Shown: positions 16,833 to 27,531 of the stretch, one piece after another | Position numbering within the stretch: position 1 is the first letter of the stretch | Layout: every line of letters starts with the position of its first letter | Origin: Castellaniella sp. MT123 | GTDB lineage: Bacteria; Pseudomonadota; Gammaproteobacteria; Burkholderiales; Burkholderiaceae_B | Direction: 5' to 3' | Length of the DNA stretch: 64,000 nucleotides | Assembly: GCF_039614765.1 (NCBI RefSeq) | Contig: NZ_CP154879.1 | Location: 124,001 to 188,000, forward strand | Program-made: the position numbers and the translations under genes | Notes under the pieces: model-generated | The model's database searches: none | The model's input: the letters and a program-made list of their open reading frames with translations, nothing else | Told to the model about the DNA's origin: nothing

Positions 16833-17483
16833 TCAGGAAGGGGAGTGTTCAGTGTCCCGTAGCGCGCCGGCGATGGCGCGCAGCCGGCGGTCCGCGATGC
16901 CTGCGGCATCCAGGGCCTGTGCCGTCTGCAGGACGTAGTCGGTGCAGGCGCCGTAGCGCCCGTGCCCTTGGCGGATGACGGCGACTGTCTGTTCGAACGA
17001 CAAGGCCGGCGCGTAGCCGGCATCCTGGCGGTCCATGGTGAAGACCAGCCCCGCCACGGGGCCGGCATCGGTATGGCAGTCGAGCCAGCGCGGAATGTAG
17101 GCGGCGCTGGGCATTTCCCGTTGCCACAGGGCGTGCATGATCTCTGGTACCCGGGCTGCGGCGATCCGGTAGGCCCGGCCGGTGCAGGAGCCACCCAGAC
17201 CCAGGCCGAAAACCAGCCCCGGACATTCGGGCGTCCCGCGATTGATGCGCGACCACAGGCACAGGGACCGGTGGTAGCCATGGATACGTGCCCGTCGGGC
17301 TTCCAGGAAGGCGAATTCCGGGCGCCAGATCAGGGATCCATATCCGAAGACCCACAGATCGGATTGACCATCCCAGTGGTGGAGGGCCTGCCGGATGGAT
17401 GCCTCGTGCCAAGCGGCGTCCCGTACCCGGAATGCCTCGGGCGGCGGGGGCTGGCGGGATGGGCGGGGCGCGTGGGCGTTCAC
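16833..17483 (-). CDS. Gamma-glutamylcyclotransferase, ChaC family
   Basis: Predicted glutathione-specific gamma-glutamylcyclotransferase, 216 residues, splitting glutathione into 5-oxoproline and Cys-Gly. The substrate-binding loop WVFGYGSLIWRPEF is at about 44-57 and the catalytic glutamate is probably that of LWQREM, as in the bacterial ChaC branch. A Pro-rich 15-residue N-terminus precedes the domain. It is the first gene of the operon with pdxH and divergent from tcdA across 131 bp. Confidence 0.88.
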   Translation of the reverse strand: MNAHAPRPSRQPPPPEAFRVRDAAWHEASIRQALHHWDGQSDLWVFGYGSLIWRPEFAFLEARRARIHGYHRSLCLWSRINRGTPECPGLVFGLGLGGSCTGRAYRIAAARVPEIMHALWQREMPSAAYIPRWLDCHTDAGPVAGLVFTMDRQDAGYAPALSFEQTVAVIRQGHGRYGACTDYVLQTAQALDAAGIADRRLRAIAGALRDTEHSPS

Positions 17484-17614
17484 TGGATGGAAGGGCGGGG
17501 ATCGGGAGAATGCTTCCTATTGTAGAGGACTTGGGGCTGGATATCCGGCGCGGTGTGGATGCAAGGGCATGGCAAAATGGAGCGTCTCTTTCTTGCGGAT
17601 TTTTCGCTCCTTCG

Positions 17615-18532
17615 ATGATGCCCGATTCCGATTCCCTTACGCCCCTCGGTCCTGCCTGCGACGCCGACCTGGAACGCCGTTTCGGTGGCCTGGACCGTCT
17701 GTATGGTGTGGGGGCCTGGCGGACGCTGGACGGGTTGCACGCGGTGGTGGCCGGGATCGGCGGGGTTGGCGCCTGGTGTGCCGAGGCGCTGGCCCGCTCG
17801 GGGGTCGGTGCGTTGACCCTGATCGACATGGACCATATCGCCGAGTCCAACGTCAACCGCCAGGTGCATGCCTTGGGCAGCACGCTGGGGCAGGCGAAGG
17901 TCCAGGCCATGGCGGCACGGGTGCGGGATATCAATCCGGCGTGCCGGGTGACCTGCGTCGATGACTTCGTCGATGCCGGCAACGTGGGCGACATCCTGTC
18001 GGCAAGGCCGCGCGGCGTGCTGCTGGATTGCACCGATCAGGTTCCCGCCAAGATCGCCATGATTCTGTGCGCTCGCGAACAAGGTTGGCCGCTGTTGGTG
18101 TGCGGCGGGGCCGGCGGAAAGACCGATCCGCTGGCATTGCGCGCCGGCGACCTGTCGCTCGTGACGCACGACGCCCTGCTGGGCCGCATTCGCCAGGAAC
18201 TGCGTCAGCGCCACGGTTACCCCAAGGGCGGCGCGGCCGGAGGCAAGCCCCGGCGCCGGGTGCCGCGCATGGCCGTTCATTGTCTGTGGTTCGACCAGCC
18301 GGTGGTGCTGCCTTCGGCGTGGGTTGTGACGGATCCCGATCTGGCTGCCGCCGCGTGCGAGGCCCCTGCGGACGGCGATCGGCCCGCCGCCGGGCCTCGC
18401 GGCGCCCCTCAGGGCCTTTCCTGCGCCGGGTACGGTTCCGTGGTGACCGTCACGGCTTCCATGGGATTGGCGGCCGCGGACTGGGCGGTGCGCCAGGCGC
18501 TCAGGCAGAATGTCAGTCCCGCGTCAGCGTGA
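17615..18532 (+). CDS. tcdA: tRNA threonylcarbamoyladenosine dehydratase (TcdA/CsdL, ThiF/E1-like)
   Basis: ATP-dependent enzyme that cyclises t6A37 of ANN-decoding tRNAs to ct6A. The protein has 305 residues starting at tandem ATG codons 17615/17618. The adenylation fold shows AVVAGIGGVGAWCAEALARSG, the SNVNRQ motif and LLDCTDQ. It ends with the family's ASMGLAAADWAVRQ. An open frame extends far upstream but lies antisense to chaC and is discarded. Confidence 0.93.
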   Translation: MMPDSDSLTPLGPACDADLERRFGGLDRLYGVGAWRTLDGLHAVVAGIGGVGAWCAEALARSGVGALTLIDMDHIAESNVNRQVHALGSTLGQAKVQAMAARVRDINPACRVTCVDDFVDAGNVGDILSARPRGVLLDCTDQVPAKIAMILCAREQGWPLLVCGGAGGKTDPLALRAGDLSLVTHDALLGRIRQELRQRHGYPKGGAAGGKPRRRVPRMAVHCLWFDQPVVLPSAWVVTDPDLAAAACEAPADGDRPAAGPRGAPQGLSCAGYGSVVTVTASMGLAAADWAVRQALRQNVSPASA

Positions 18533-18649
18533 CCGGGTACGGTCGGTGCTGACGATAAAAAGATTCGGAACGCAAGATTCAGAACACATCCGTGGTTCGG
18601 GTTCCCGACGGGGACACATGGGCCGAGGGATGACACAGGAGACAAAACC

Positions 18650-20536
18650 ATGCAGAAGATCCGCGAGTTCCATCGCCAGTCGGTGAAGGACAAGGAAGCG
18701 TTCTGGGCGCGTGAAGCTCAGCGCATCCATTGGGAAACCCCCTTTGGACAGGTGCTGGACTATTCCCGTCCGCCCTTTGCGCGCTGGTTCGTCGGCGGGC
18801 GCACCAACCTGTGCTACAACGCAGTGGACCGCTGGCTGGACACACAGGCCGATCAGCCGGCCCTGATCTGGGTGTCCACCGAGGTCGACCAGGAAATTGT
18901 CTACACCCGGGCCGAACTGGCGCGCGAGGTCAATGCGGCCGCCGCCATCCTGCAGCATCTCGGGGTGACGCAGGGCGACCGTGTACTGATCTACCTGCCC
19001 ATGATTCCCCAGGCGGCCTTCTTCATGTTGGCCTGCGCGCGCATCGGCGCGATTCATTCCGTGGTGTTCGGCGGGTTTGCCGCGCACAACCTGGCGCAGC
19101 GCATCGACGATGCCCAACCCAAGGTCATCATCTCCACCGACGCCGGTTCGCGCGGGGGGCGTCCGATCGCCTACAAGCCCCTGCTGGATCAGGCAATCGG
19201 CCAGGCCGCGCATGCGCCGGAACATGTGGTGCTGGTCAATCGCGGATTGGCGCCGATGGCGCTGACGGCGGGCCGCGACCTGGATTACGCCACTTTGCGC
19301 GCGCGCCATCTGGACGTGCAGGTGCCGGTCGTCTGGCTCGAATCCAATGAACCCAGCTACATCCTGTATACGTCCGGGACGACCGGCAACCCCAAAGGGG
19401 TGCAGCGCGATGTCGGCGGTTATGCGGTGGCCCTGTGCGCGTCCATGGAATATATCTACGGCGGCAAACCGGGCGACGTGTTTTTTTCCAGCAGCGACGT
19501 CGGCTGGGTGGTGGGGCATTCCTATGTGGTGTACGGGCCGTTGCTCAACGGACAGGCCACGATCCTGTACGAAGGAACCCCCGTACGCCCGGACGCGGCG
19601 ATCCTCTGGCGCATCGTCGAAACCCACCGGGTCAATGCCCTGTTTTCGGCACCGACGGCGATCCGGGTCCTGAAAAAACACGATCCGGCGCTGTTGCATC
19701 GCCATGACCTCTCCAGCCTGGACCGTGTCTATCTGGCGGGCGAACCCTTGGATGAACTGACCGGCAGATGGCTGTCCGATGCCATCGGAAAACCGGTCAT
19801 CGACAACTACTGGCAGACGGAAACCGGCTGGCCGATCCTGTCCGCCCAGCCGGGGGTCGAGGAAATCCCCACGCGATTCGGCAGCCCCACCGTACCGGTG
19901 TACGGCTACGACGTGCGGGTGGTCGACGAATCCACCGGCCAGGACAGCGGGCCGAACCAGAAAGGCGTCGTGGCGATCGAGCCGCCGCTGCCCCCGGGGG
20001 CCATGAGCACCATCTGGGGCAATGACGAACGTTTCGTGCAGACCTATTTCCGGTCCTTCCCCGGGCGACTGACCTATTCCACGTCGGACTGGGGGCTGGT
20101 TGACGACGACGGCTACTGGTATATCCTGGGGCGTACCGACGACGTCATCAACGTCGCCGGCCATCGGCTGGGCACCCGCGAAATCGAGGAATCCGTCAAC
20201 ACCCATCCGGCGGTGGCCGAATCGGCGGTGGTGGGCGTGGCGGATTCGCTCAAGGGCCAGGAAGCCATGGCATTCGCCGTGTTGCGCAACCCGGATCTGC
20301 TCAACGAGGCGGGCGGCCGGGAACGGCTGGAATCCGAGATCAAGCGGGTCATCGAACAGCGCAACGGGGCGGTGGCCCGTCCGGCGCGCATCCTGTTCGT
20401 CAACACCCTGCCCAAGACGCGGTCGGGCAAGGTCCTGCGCCGCGCCATCGTGGCCTTGTGCGAAGGCCGCGACCCGGGCGATCTGACCACCATCGAGGAC
20501 CCCGGCGCCCTCGATCAGATCCGCGCGGCGTTGTGA
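18650..20536 (+). CDS. prpE: Propionate-CoA ligase (acyl-CoA synthetase)
   Basis: AMP-forming synthetase converting propionate (and probably acetate) to the CoA ester, 628 residues. The A3 motif YTSGTTGNPKGVQRDVGGYA, the A5-like YWQTETGWPI, and the C-terminal catalytic lysine in KTRSGKVLRR are present. The N-terminal ACAS_N domain starts within the first 30 residues. A good ribosome binding site (AGGAGA) precedes the ATG. The stop overlaps the GTG start of the downstream MFS transporter gene. No 2-methylcitrate cycle genes are nearby. Confidence 0.92.
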   Translation: MQKIREFHRQSVKDKEAFWAREAQRIHWETPFGQVLDYSRPPFARWFVGGRTNLCYNAVDRWLDTQADQPALIWVSTEVDQEIVYTRAELAREVNAAAAILQHLGVTQGDRVLIYLPMIPQAAFFMLACARIGAIHSVVFGGFAAHNLAQRIDDAQPKVIISTDAGSRGGRPIAYKPLLDQAIGQAAHAPEHVVLVNRGLAPMALTAGRDLDYATLRARHLDVQVPVVWLESNEPSYILYTSGTTGNPKGVQRDVGGYAVALCASMEYIYGGKPGDVFFSSSDVGWVVGHSYVVYGPLLNGQATILYEGTPVRPDAAILWRIVETHRVNALFSAPTAIRVLKKHDPALLHRHDLSSLDRVYLAGEPLDELTGRWLSDAIGKPVIDNYWQTETGWPILSAQPGVEEIPTRFGSPTVPVYGYDVRVVDESTGQDSGPNQKGVVAIEPPLPPGAMSTIWGNDERFVQTYFRSFPGRLTYSTSDWGLVDDDGYWYILGRTDDVINVAGHRLGTREIEESVNTHPAVAESAVVGVADSLKGQEAMAFAVLRNPDLLNEAGGRERLESEIKRVIEQRNGAVARPARILFVNTLPKTRSGKVLRRAIVALCEGRDPGDLTTIEDPGALDQIRAAL

Positions 20537-21840
20537 GTTCCCTGCGCCCTGGCGTGCGGTATCGCGAGGTCTGGTCCTGGGCCATGTACGACTTCGCCAA
20601 TTCCAGCTACACCACGGTGGTGCTCACGACGGTGTTCAACGCCTATTTCGTGGGCGTGGTGGCTGCCGGCCGCAGCTGGGGGACGCTGGCACTGACGGGG
20701 GCGCTGTCCCTGTCCTATCTGTCGGTGATGCTGGCGATGCCCGGCCTGGGCGCGCGCGCGGATGCCCGGGCCGGGCATCGCCGGCTGCTGTTCACCAGCA
20801 CGGTGGGCTGCGTCTGCGCCACCGCGCTCCTGTCCACCGTGGGGCCGGGAAATATCGCCTGGGGCCTGCTGTGGCTGGCCGTGTCGAACATGTTCTACTG
20901 CGTCGGCGAGTCCGTGGTGGCGTCCTTCCTGCCCGGCCTGGCCCGTACCGAGGCCATGGGGCGCGTGTCCGGCTGGGGCTGGGGCTTTGGCTACTGCGGC
21001 GGCATGCTGGCCCTGGGCCTGTCCCTGTGGGTGGCGAGCGCGGCCGAATCCCATGGCCTGACCGCGCCGGTCTATGTGCCGTGGATCATGGGCCTGACCG
21101 CCGCCTACTTTGCCATCGCCGTCCTGCCGTCGGCCATCTGGCTGCGTGAGCCTCGGGGTACCACGATGACGACCGCGCCCATGGCAATGCTGGCGCAGCT
21201 GCGCTACGCTTGGCATGAAACCCGGCGGGATTTTCCGGATTTTCGTCGCCTGTTGATGTGCATCGCCAGCTACCAGGCCGGCATCACGGTCGTCATCACG
21301 CTGTCGGCGGTTTACGCCACGGAGGTCATGGGCTTTGGCATGCGCCAGACGATGCTGCTGGTGTTTCTCGTCAACATCGCGGCGGCGGCCGGTGCCTTCA
21401 GCTTCGGCTATCTGCAGGACCGGATCGGGCACAAAAAAGCGTTGGCACTGACCCTGGTTGGCTGGATCGCCATGGTGCTGCTGGCGGCTTCGGCCCATTC
21501 CGTGGGCGTGTTCTGGGCGGCCGCCACGCTGGCGGGGCTGTGCATGGGAACCAGCCAGAGCGCCGGGCGGGCCATGGTCGGGGTCCTGGCGCCTTCCCAT
21601 CGTCCCGCTGAATTCTTCGCCCTGTGGACATTTGCCGTGCAGCTGGCGGCGGTGGTGGGGCCGCTGACCTATGGTGGCCTGGTCTGGGCGACCCACGGAG
21701 ATCACCGGGCGGCGCTGCTGGTCACCGGCCTGTTCTTTGTGGCGGGCCTGTGGCTGCTGGGCCGCCTGGATTTCGAACGCGGCAAGCGGGACCGGGATGC
21801 CGGCGAGGCCGCTGTGGCGTCAATTGTCAGGGTCGAGTAA
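20533..21840 (+). CDS. MFS transporter, UMF1 (Atg22-like) family
   Basis: Polytopic membrane protein of 435 residues with about 12 hydrophobic segments. The N-terminus YREVWSWAMYDFANSSYTTVVLTTVFNAYF is the hallmark of the UMF1 family. The GTG at 20533-20535 overlaps the prpE stop (GTGA), so translation is probably coupled to prpE. The open frame reaches further upstream inside prpE, but those residues have no family similarity. Its location between prpE and acs suggests a role in handling short-chain carboxylates, which is inference. Confidence 0.85.
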   Translation: MSSLRPGVRYREVWSWAMYDFANSSYTTVVLTTVFNAYFVGVVAAGRSWGTLALTGALSLSYLSVMLAMPGLGARADARAGHRRLLFTSTVGCVCATALLSTVGPGNIAWGLLWLAVSNMFYCVGESVVASFLPGLARTEAMGRVSGWGWGFGYCGGMLALGLSLWVASAAESHGLTAPVYVPWIMGLTAAYFAIAVLPSAIWLREPRGTTMTTAPMAMLAQLRYAWHETRRDFPDFRRLLMCIASYQAGITVVITLSAVYATEVMGFGMRQTMLLVFLVNIAAAAGAFSFGYLQDRIGHKKALALTLVGWIAMVLLAASAHSVGVFWAAATLAGLCMGTSQSAGRAMVGVLAPSHRPAEFFALWTFAVQLAAVVGPLTYGGLVWATHGDHRAALLVTGLFFVAGLWLLGRLDFERGKRDRDAGEAAVASIVRVE

Positions 21841-21879
21841 GACTTGTGCGTTACGGTTGCACGCGAAAGAATTCAAACA

Positions 21880-21896
21880 TGATGTGGTCCACATCA
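21880..21896. promoter_or_regulatory. 17-bp perfect palindrome in the acs leader
   Basis: TGATGTGGTCCACATCA is symmetric around the T at 21888. It ends only a few bases before the acs ribosome binding site (AAAGGAG at 21900-21906). The near-absent loop argues for a DNA operator rather than an RNA hairpin. The binding protein is unknown. Confidence 0.5.
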
Positions 21897-21915
21897 ACCT
21901 AAAGGAGCGAGCCAA

Positions 21916-23895
<1,980 letters not shown>

Positions 23896-23940
23896 CGAGT
23901 GTTGAAAGGCGTCCTGTGATCCAGGGCGCCGGACACAGCC

Positions 23941-23972
23941 AAAGGGGCGGGATACATTCCCGCCCCTTTTTT
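23941..23972 (+). terminator. Rho-independent terminator after acs
   Basis: AAAGGGGCGGG (23941-23951) pairs with CCCGCCCCTTT (23959-23969) around a 7-nt loop, followed by six T residues in total. On the minus strand only three Ts follow, so it mainly serves acs. It overlaps the marC stop codon by two bases. Confidence 0.85.
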
Positions 23973-24621
23973 AATGCGCCAGCCCCGGCAGCATCGCCTT
24001 GATCCCACCGACCACCATCTCCACCGCGATCGCCGCCAGGATGATCCCCATCACGCGGGCCATGATCACCCGCATCTTTGTCGAGAGCAGCTTGCCGATC
24101 GATGCGGCGAAATACAGCACGATGAACAGCGATGCCAGCACCGCCACCAGCACGATGCTAAACGCCACGTACTGGGATGACTGGCGCACCTGTGCCCCGT
24201 AGATGATCAGGGTAGTGATGGTGCCTGGGCCCACGATCAGCGGAAAAGTCAGCGGATAGAAGCCCGGATTGTCGTCCATCCCCGCCGCAGCCGCCGTGTT
24301 GGCGCTTTTTTCCTGGGTGGCGCGTTCGTGGGAGGTGATCGGCTGGCCGTTGAGCATCGACAGCGCGATGCCGATCAGCACGATGCCCCCCGCGACCCGG
24401 AAGGCGTCCAGCGTCACGCCGAAAAAGCTGATGATGTGGCTGCCGGCCACCGAGATGACGACGCACATGACCGTCGTGTAGAGCAGGATCGCCGTCGCGA
24501 GATTGCGCTGTTCGGCAAGGGTCCGGTTGGCCGTCACCGCCAGGAACACCGGCAGGGTGAGAAACGGATTCATGATGGCGAACAGGGCGCCCAGGAATTT
24601 GGTGGCGAAAGCGATATCCAT
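23971..24621 (-). CDS. MarC family membrane protein
   Basis: Integral membrane protein of 216 residues with about six transmembrane segments. Family features are the N-terminal FLGALFAIMNPFLTLPVFLAVT and the later PLTFPLIVGPGTITTLIIYG. From the ATG at 24619-24621 a GGGAG ribosome binding site is well placed; a longer open frame of 25 residues upstream looks non-coding. The function of MarC proteins is not known; the historical link to multiple antibiotic resistance was not upheld. Its stop lies inside the acs terminator. Confidence 0.9.
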   Translation of the reverse strand: MDIAFATKFLGALFAIMNPFLTLPVFLAVTANRTLAEQRNLATAILLYTTVMCVVISVAGSHIISFFGVTLDAFRVAGGIVLIGIALSMLNGQPITSHERATQEKSANTAAAAGMDDNPGFYPLTFPLIVGPGTITTLIIYGAQVRQSSQYVAFSIVLVAVLASLFIVLYFAASIGKLLSTKMRVIMARVMGIILAAIAVEMVVGGIKAMLPGLAH

Positions 24622-24697
24622 CGGTGATGGGCTCCCGCCCGGTATGCTTGAACGGTTTGACTCGGGCGCAGCTGGGATGGCGGCGCCCAGTGGCATT

Positions 24698-26344
24698 TTA
24701 CATGCCGTTGTAGACCGGCCCCTCGCCGCCCTGAGGGGTCACCCAGACGATGTTCTGCGTCGGGTCCTTGATGTCGCAGGTCTTGCAGTGGACGCAGTTT
24801 TGCGCGTTGATCTGTAACCGGTCTTCGCCGGTCTCAGTCTTCACGAATTCATAGACCCCGGCCGGACAGAACCGCGCCTCGGGCCCGCCGAACTTCGCCA
24901 GATTCACCTTGACCGGCACCGATGCGTCCTTCAGCGTCAGGTGCACCGGTTCGTTTTCGTCGTGGTTGGTGTTCGAGATGAACACCGAGCTGAGGCGGTC
25001 GAAGGTCAGCTTGCCATCGGGTTTCGGGTAGTCGATGCGGGCGCATTCCGCCGCAGGCTGCAGACAGGCGTGGTCGGGCTTGGTGTGATGGATCGTCCAG
25101 GGCATTTTGCCCTTGAACAGCCACTGTTCGATGCCGGTCATCAGCGTACCGACCGTGCGGCCTTTTTTGAACCACTGCTTGAAATTGCGGGACTTGTTCA
25201 GTTCGGCGTGCAGCCAGGACCGTTCGAACGCGGCCGGGTACGCGGTCAGTTCGTCGTGGCTGCGGCCGGCCGCCAGGGCGTCGAAGGCCGCCTCGGCGGC
25301 CAGTGCGCCGGTCTTGATGGCCGAATGGCTGCCCTTGATGCGCGAGGCGTTCAGCACGCCGGCCTCGCAGCCGACCAGGACGCCACCGGGGAAGCATATT
25401 TTGGGCAGCGACAGCAGCCCGCCGGCCGTGAGCGACCGGGCACCGTAGGAGATGCGCTTGCCGCTCTCGAATGTCTTGCGGATGGCGGGGTGGGTCTTGT
25501 AGCGCTGGAATTCCTCGAATGGCGACAGCCAGGGATTGGCGTAATCCAGTCCGACCACCAGTCCGACCGCCACCAGGTTGTCGTTCAGGTGATACAGGAA
25601 GGAGCCGCCGTAGGTGTCCGAATCCAGGGGCCAGCCCGACGTGTGCATGACCGTTCCGGGACGCGACTGCGAGGGATCGACCTCCCAGAGTTCCTTGATG
25701 CCGATGGCGTAGCTTTGCGGATCGCGGCCGGCGTCCAGGCGGTATTTCTCGATCAGCTGGCGGCCCAGGTGGCCGCGCGACCCTTCGGCGAAGACCGTAT
25801 AGCGGGCCAGCAGTTCCATGCCGGGCTGGTAGGCGTCGGTGTGGCTGCCATCGCGCGCCACGCCCATGTCGCCTGTCAGCACGCCCCGCACGGCGCCCGA
25901 TTCGCTATACAGGATCTGCGCTGCGGCAAAGCCGGGGAAGACGTCCACTCCCAGGGATTCCGCCTGTTCGCCCAGCCAGCGCGTGACATGGCCCAGACGC
26001 ACGATGTAATTGCCGTGATTCTTGAAGCAATCGGGCAGCAGCCAGCCTGGGGTGCCGCGCGCACCCGATTCGGTCAGGAACAGGAAGCGGTCATCCGTGA
26101 CGGCGACGTCCAGCGGTGCGCCCTTTTCCTTCCAGTCGGGGATCAGTTCGTTCAGGGCCTGCGGGTCCATGACTGCGCCCGACAGGATGTGCGCCCCGAT
26201 CTCGGCGGCCTTTTCCAGAACGCAGACGCTGACGTCCTGGCCCCGTTCGGCGGCCAGTTGCTTCAGCCGGATGGCTGCCGACAGACCGGCCGGCCCCCCC
26301 CCGACGATAACGACGTCGTACTCCATCGATTCACGTTCAGTCAT
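24698..26344 (-). CDS. Electron transfer flavoprotein-ubiquinone oxidoreductase
   Basis: Membrane-associated FAD and [4Fe-4S] enzyme passing electrons from acyl-CoA dehydrogenases via ETF to ubiquinone; 548 residues. The FAD-binding VVIVGGGPAGLSAAIRL is near the N-terminus, the GCEAGVLNASRIKGSHSAIK region is mid-protein, and the C-terminal cluster ligands are in NCVHCKTCDIKDPTQNIVW. The first ATG (26342-26344) has GGGAG upstream; a second in-frame ATG lies 18 bp downstream. It would serve beta-oxidation of products from both the box pathway and the neighbouring island. Confidence 0.95.
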   Translation of the reverse strand: MTERESMEYDVVIVGGGPAGLSAAIRLKQLAAERGQDVSVCVLEKAAEIGAHILSGAVMDPQALNELIPDWKEKGAPLDVAVTDDRFLFLTESGARGTPGWLLPDCFKNHGNYIVRLGHVTRWLGEQAESLGVDVFPGFAAAQILYSESGAVRGVLTGDMGVARDGSHTDAYQPGMELLARYTVFAEGSRGHLGRQLIEKYRLDAGRDPQSYAIGIKELWEVDPSQSRPGTVMHTSGWPLDSDTYGGSFLYHLNDNLVAVGLVVGLDYANPWLSPFEEFQRYKTHPAIRKTFESGKRISYGARSLTAGGLLSLPKICFPGGVLVGCEAGVLNASRIKGSHSAIKTGALAAEAAFDALAAGRSHDELTAYPAAFERSWLHAELNKSRNFKQWFKKGRTVGTLMTGIEQWLFKGKMPWTIHHTKPDHACLQPAAECARIDYPKPDGKLTFDRLSSVFISNTNHDENEPVHLTLKDASVPVKVNLAKFGGPEARFCPAGVYEFVKTETGEDRLQINAQNCVHCKTCDIKDPTQNIVWVTPQGGEGPVYNGM

Positions 26345-26507
26345 GATTGAATGGCTCCCGTTTCTTCATGATCGGTGCGCAGGGCCCGTGCCCGGCTGAT
26401 TGCCGGCCATTGTATTGCAGAACTCGGCCTTGACTATCGCGTTCCGGAGAACGGATCGGCGGGTTCAGATGTGCGGGCGTCGCGGATCTGTCTCGTGTCG
26501 CACGTGG

Positions 26508-27152
26508 TCAGGTCATCTTCGAGAACAGCGTGCAATACCAGATCTCACTGACGATGCACGCCGCGTCGGCCACCGGCAGCATGTCGGCCGCCGCGTCCGG
26601 GTGCGCATACCAGACATAGGCCGACTGTTCGGTCATCGAGGCCAGTGCTTCCAGGGAGATCCGTGCCGGCATCCGGTTGACTTCGGTAATCCCGTGATCC
26701 CGTTCGAGCGCGGTGGCGACCCGGATGATGTGGCGTTCGCGCATGTACCACCACATGTCGTTGTAACGCGGGTCCACCATCGTCGCTTCGATGAAGGCCC
26801 GCATGACCTTGCGATGGTTGCGGTAATGGGTCAGATAGCCGCGGTTGGATTCCAGGATCGCCTTGCGCGGGTGGTCGCGGAAGATGTGAGGCTCGCCGGG
26901 CCGGCTGGCCGCGTACAGCTCGTTGTGGATGTCGTGGATGATCGCCAGAAAGACATCGTCTTTGTTGTCGAAGTAGCGGTAGAGCGCGCCCATCGACAAT
27001 CCGGCTCTTTCGGCCAGATCGCTCATGCGCATCGAGACGTAGCCCGCCTGTCCGAAGGTTTCTCGCCCGCTTGCCAGAATGCGCGCCAGGGTGGCTCGCC
27101 CCTTGGGGGTCGTGGGCTGCGGGAGGATGGGTTCGGGTGCTTTTTTGAGCAT
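26508..27152 (-). CDS. TetR/AcrR family transcriptional regulator
   Basis: 214-residue repressor. The N-terminal helix-turn-helix is seen in FGQAGYVSMRMSDLAERAGLSMGALYRYFDNKDDVFLAI (about 33-71). The C-terminal ligand domain is Trp/Tyr-rich (DMWWYMRERH), compatible with a hydrophobic or acyl-CoA effector. It is divergent from the island operon across 375 bp; a 15-bp operator-like palindrome lies on both predicted promoters. It most likely controls the SDR-to-ABC-transporter genes and itself. Confidence 0.92.
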   Translation of the reverse strand: MLKKAPEPILPQPTTPKGRATLARILASGRETFGQAGYVSMRMSDLAERAGLSMGALYRYFDNKDDVFLAIIHDIHNELYAASRPGEPHIFRDHPRKAILESNRGYLTHYRNHRKVMRAFIEATMVDPRYNDMWWYMRERHIIRVATALERDHGITEVNRMPARISLEALASMTEQSAYVWYAHPDAAADMLPVADAACIVSEIWYCTLFSKMT

Positions 27153-27170
27153 GGTCTGAACTTAAAAAAA

Positions 27171-27182
27171 AGTGATATCACT
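27171..27182. promoter_or_regulatory. 12-bp perfect palindrome upstream of the tetR-type gene
   Basis: AGTGATATCACT lies 19-30 bp upstream of the regulator start codon, downstream of its predicted -10. It could be a second operator that acts only on the regulator gene. Confidence 0.4.
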
Positions 27183-27183
27183 A

Positions 27184-27212
27184 TTGCTTTTTAACGTAGC
27201 CTCACTTACAGT
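27184..27212 (+). promoter_or_regulatory. Putative promoter of the catabolic island operon
   Basis: TTGCTT (27184-27189) and TACAGT (27207-27212) are 17 bp apart on the plus strand. The -10 lies within the operator-like palindrome at 27204-27218. Predicted start near 27219, leaving about 310 nt of leader. Confidence 0.45.
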
Positions 27213-27216
27213 GCAA
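27188..27216 (-). promoter_or_regulatory. Putative promoter of the tetR-type gene
   Basis: On the minus strand TTGCAC (27211-27216) and TAAAAA (27188-27193) are separated by 17 bp. The -35 overlaps the operator at 27204-27218. Confidence 0.4.
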
Positions 27217-27218
27217 GT
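27204..27218. promoter_or_regulatory. Probable TetR operator
   Basis: ACTTACAGTGCAAGT is a 15-bp palindrome with one mismatched pair, a typical TetR-family operator size and form. It covers the -10 of the island promoter and the -35 of the regulator promoter, so one bound dimer would block both. Confidence 0.55.
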
Positions 27219-27276
27219 ACAGAAGAACATAAAAAGACTCGAAAGTCCGGTCGATCGGTTTGCAGAGGGTGGTGAC

Positions 27277-27531
27277 ATGGTGCATCAGTCGGTTCCGAAG
27301 ATTGTGGAGACAACCAACGATAGAGCGCGGATGCCGTTGGGCGCCGCCGGGGTCGTTTTTCGCCCCATCGAGGATAACGCACTGTCCACAATCCAGTCAT
27401 GCACCCGTCCGGGGCGGCACGAGCATATTTCATCGAATTCCTTCAGCGCGGCAACCTGGCCTTGCGCGGGGATATCTACGGATTCTGATTTTGGATCGGA
27501 GCGTGACTGGATCATGGAGAAGCAAATATGA
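27277..27531 (+). CDS. Doubtful small ORF (84 codons) in the island leader
   Basis: ATG at 27277 preceded by GAGGGTGG, with the stop overlapping the first SDR start as ATGA. The spacing resembles a translationally coupled leader gene. The deduced protein has no recognisable domain, no clear hydrophobic core, and an uneven composition, so it may be only an open frame in a long leader. Confidence 0.25.
   Translation: MVHQSVPKIVETTNDRARMPLGAAGVVFRPIEDNALSTIQSCTRPGRHEHISSNSFSAATWPCAGISTDSDFGSERDWIMEKQI

Larger units (their letters stand above)
27153..27527. other. Divergent TetR/island intergenic region, 375 bp
   Basis: The first 70 bp are AT-rich and hold two palindromes and overlapping divergent promoters. 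The remaining roughly 310 bp form an unusually long leader before the first SDR gene. Apart from a doubtful 84-codon open frame (listed separately) no gene or known RNA motif is recognised in it. Confidence 0.7.

Noticed and set aside
16833-17483. Apparent loss of the catalytic glutamate in the ChaC protein (Gln in the DRQDAGY stretch)
   Set aside because: In the bacterial branch the catalytic glutamate appears to be in the conserved W-x-R-E motif, which is present as LWQREM.
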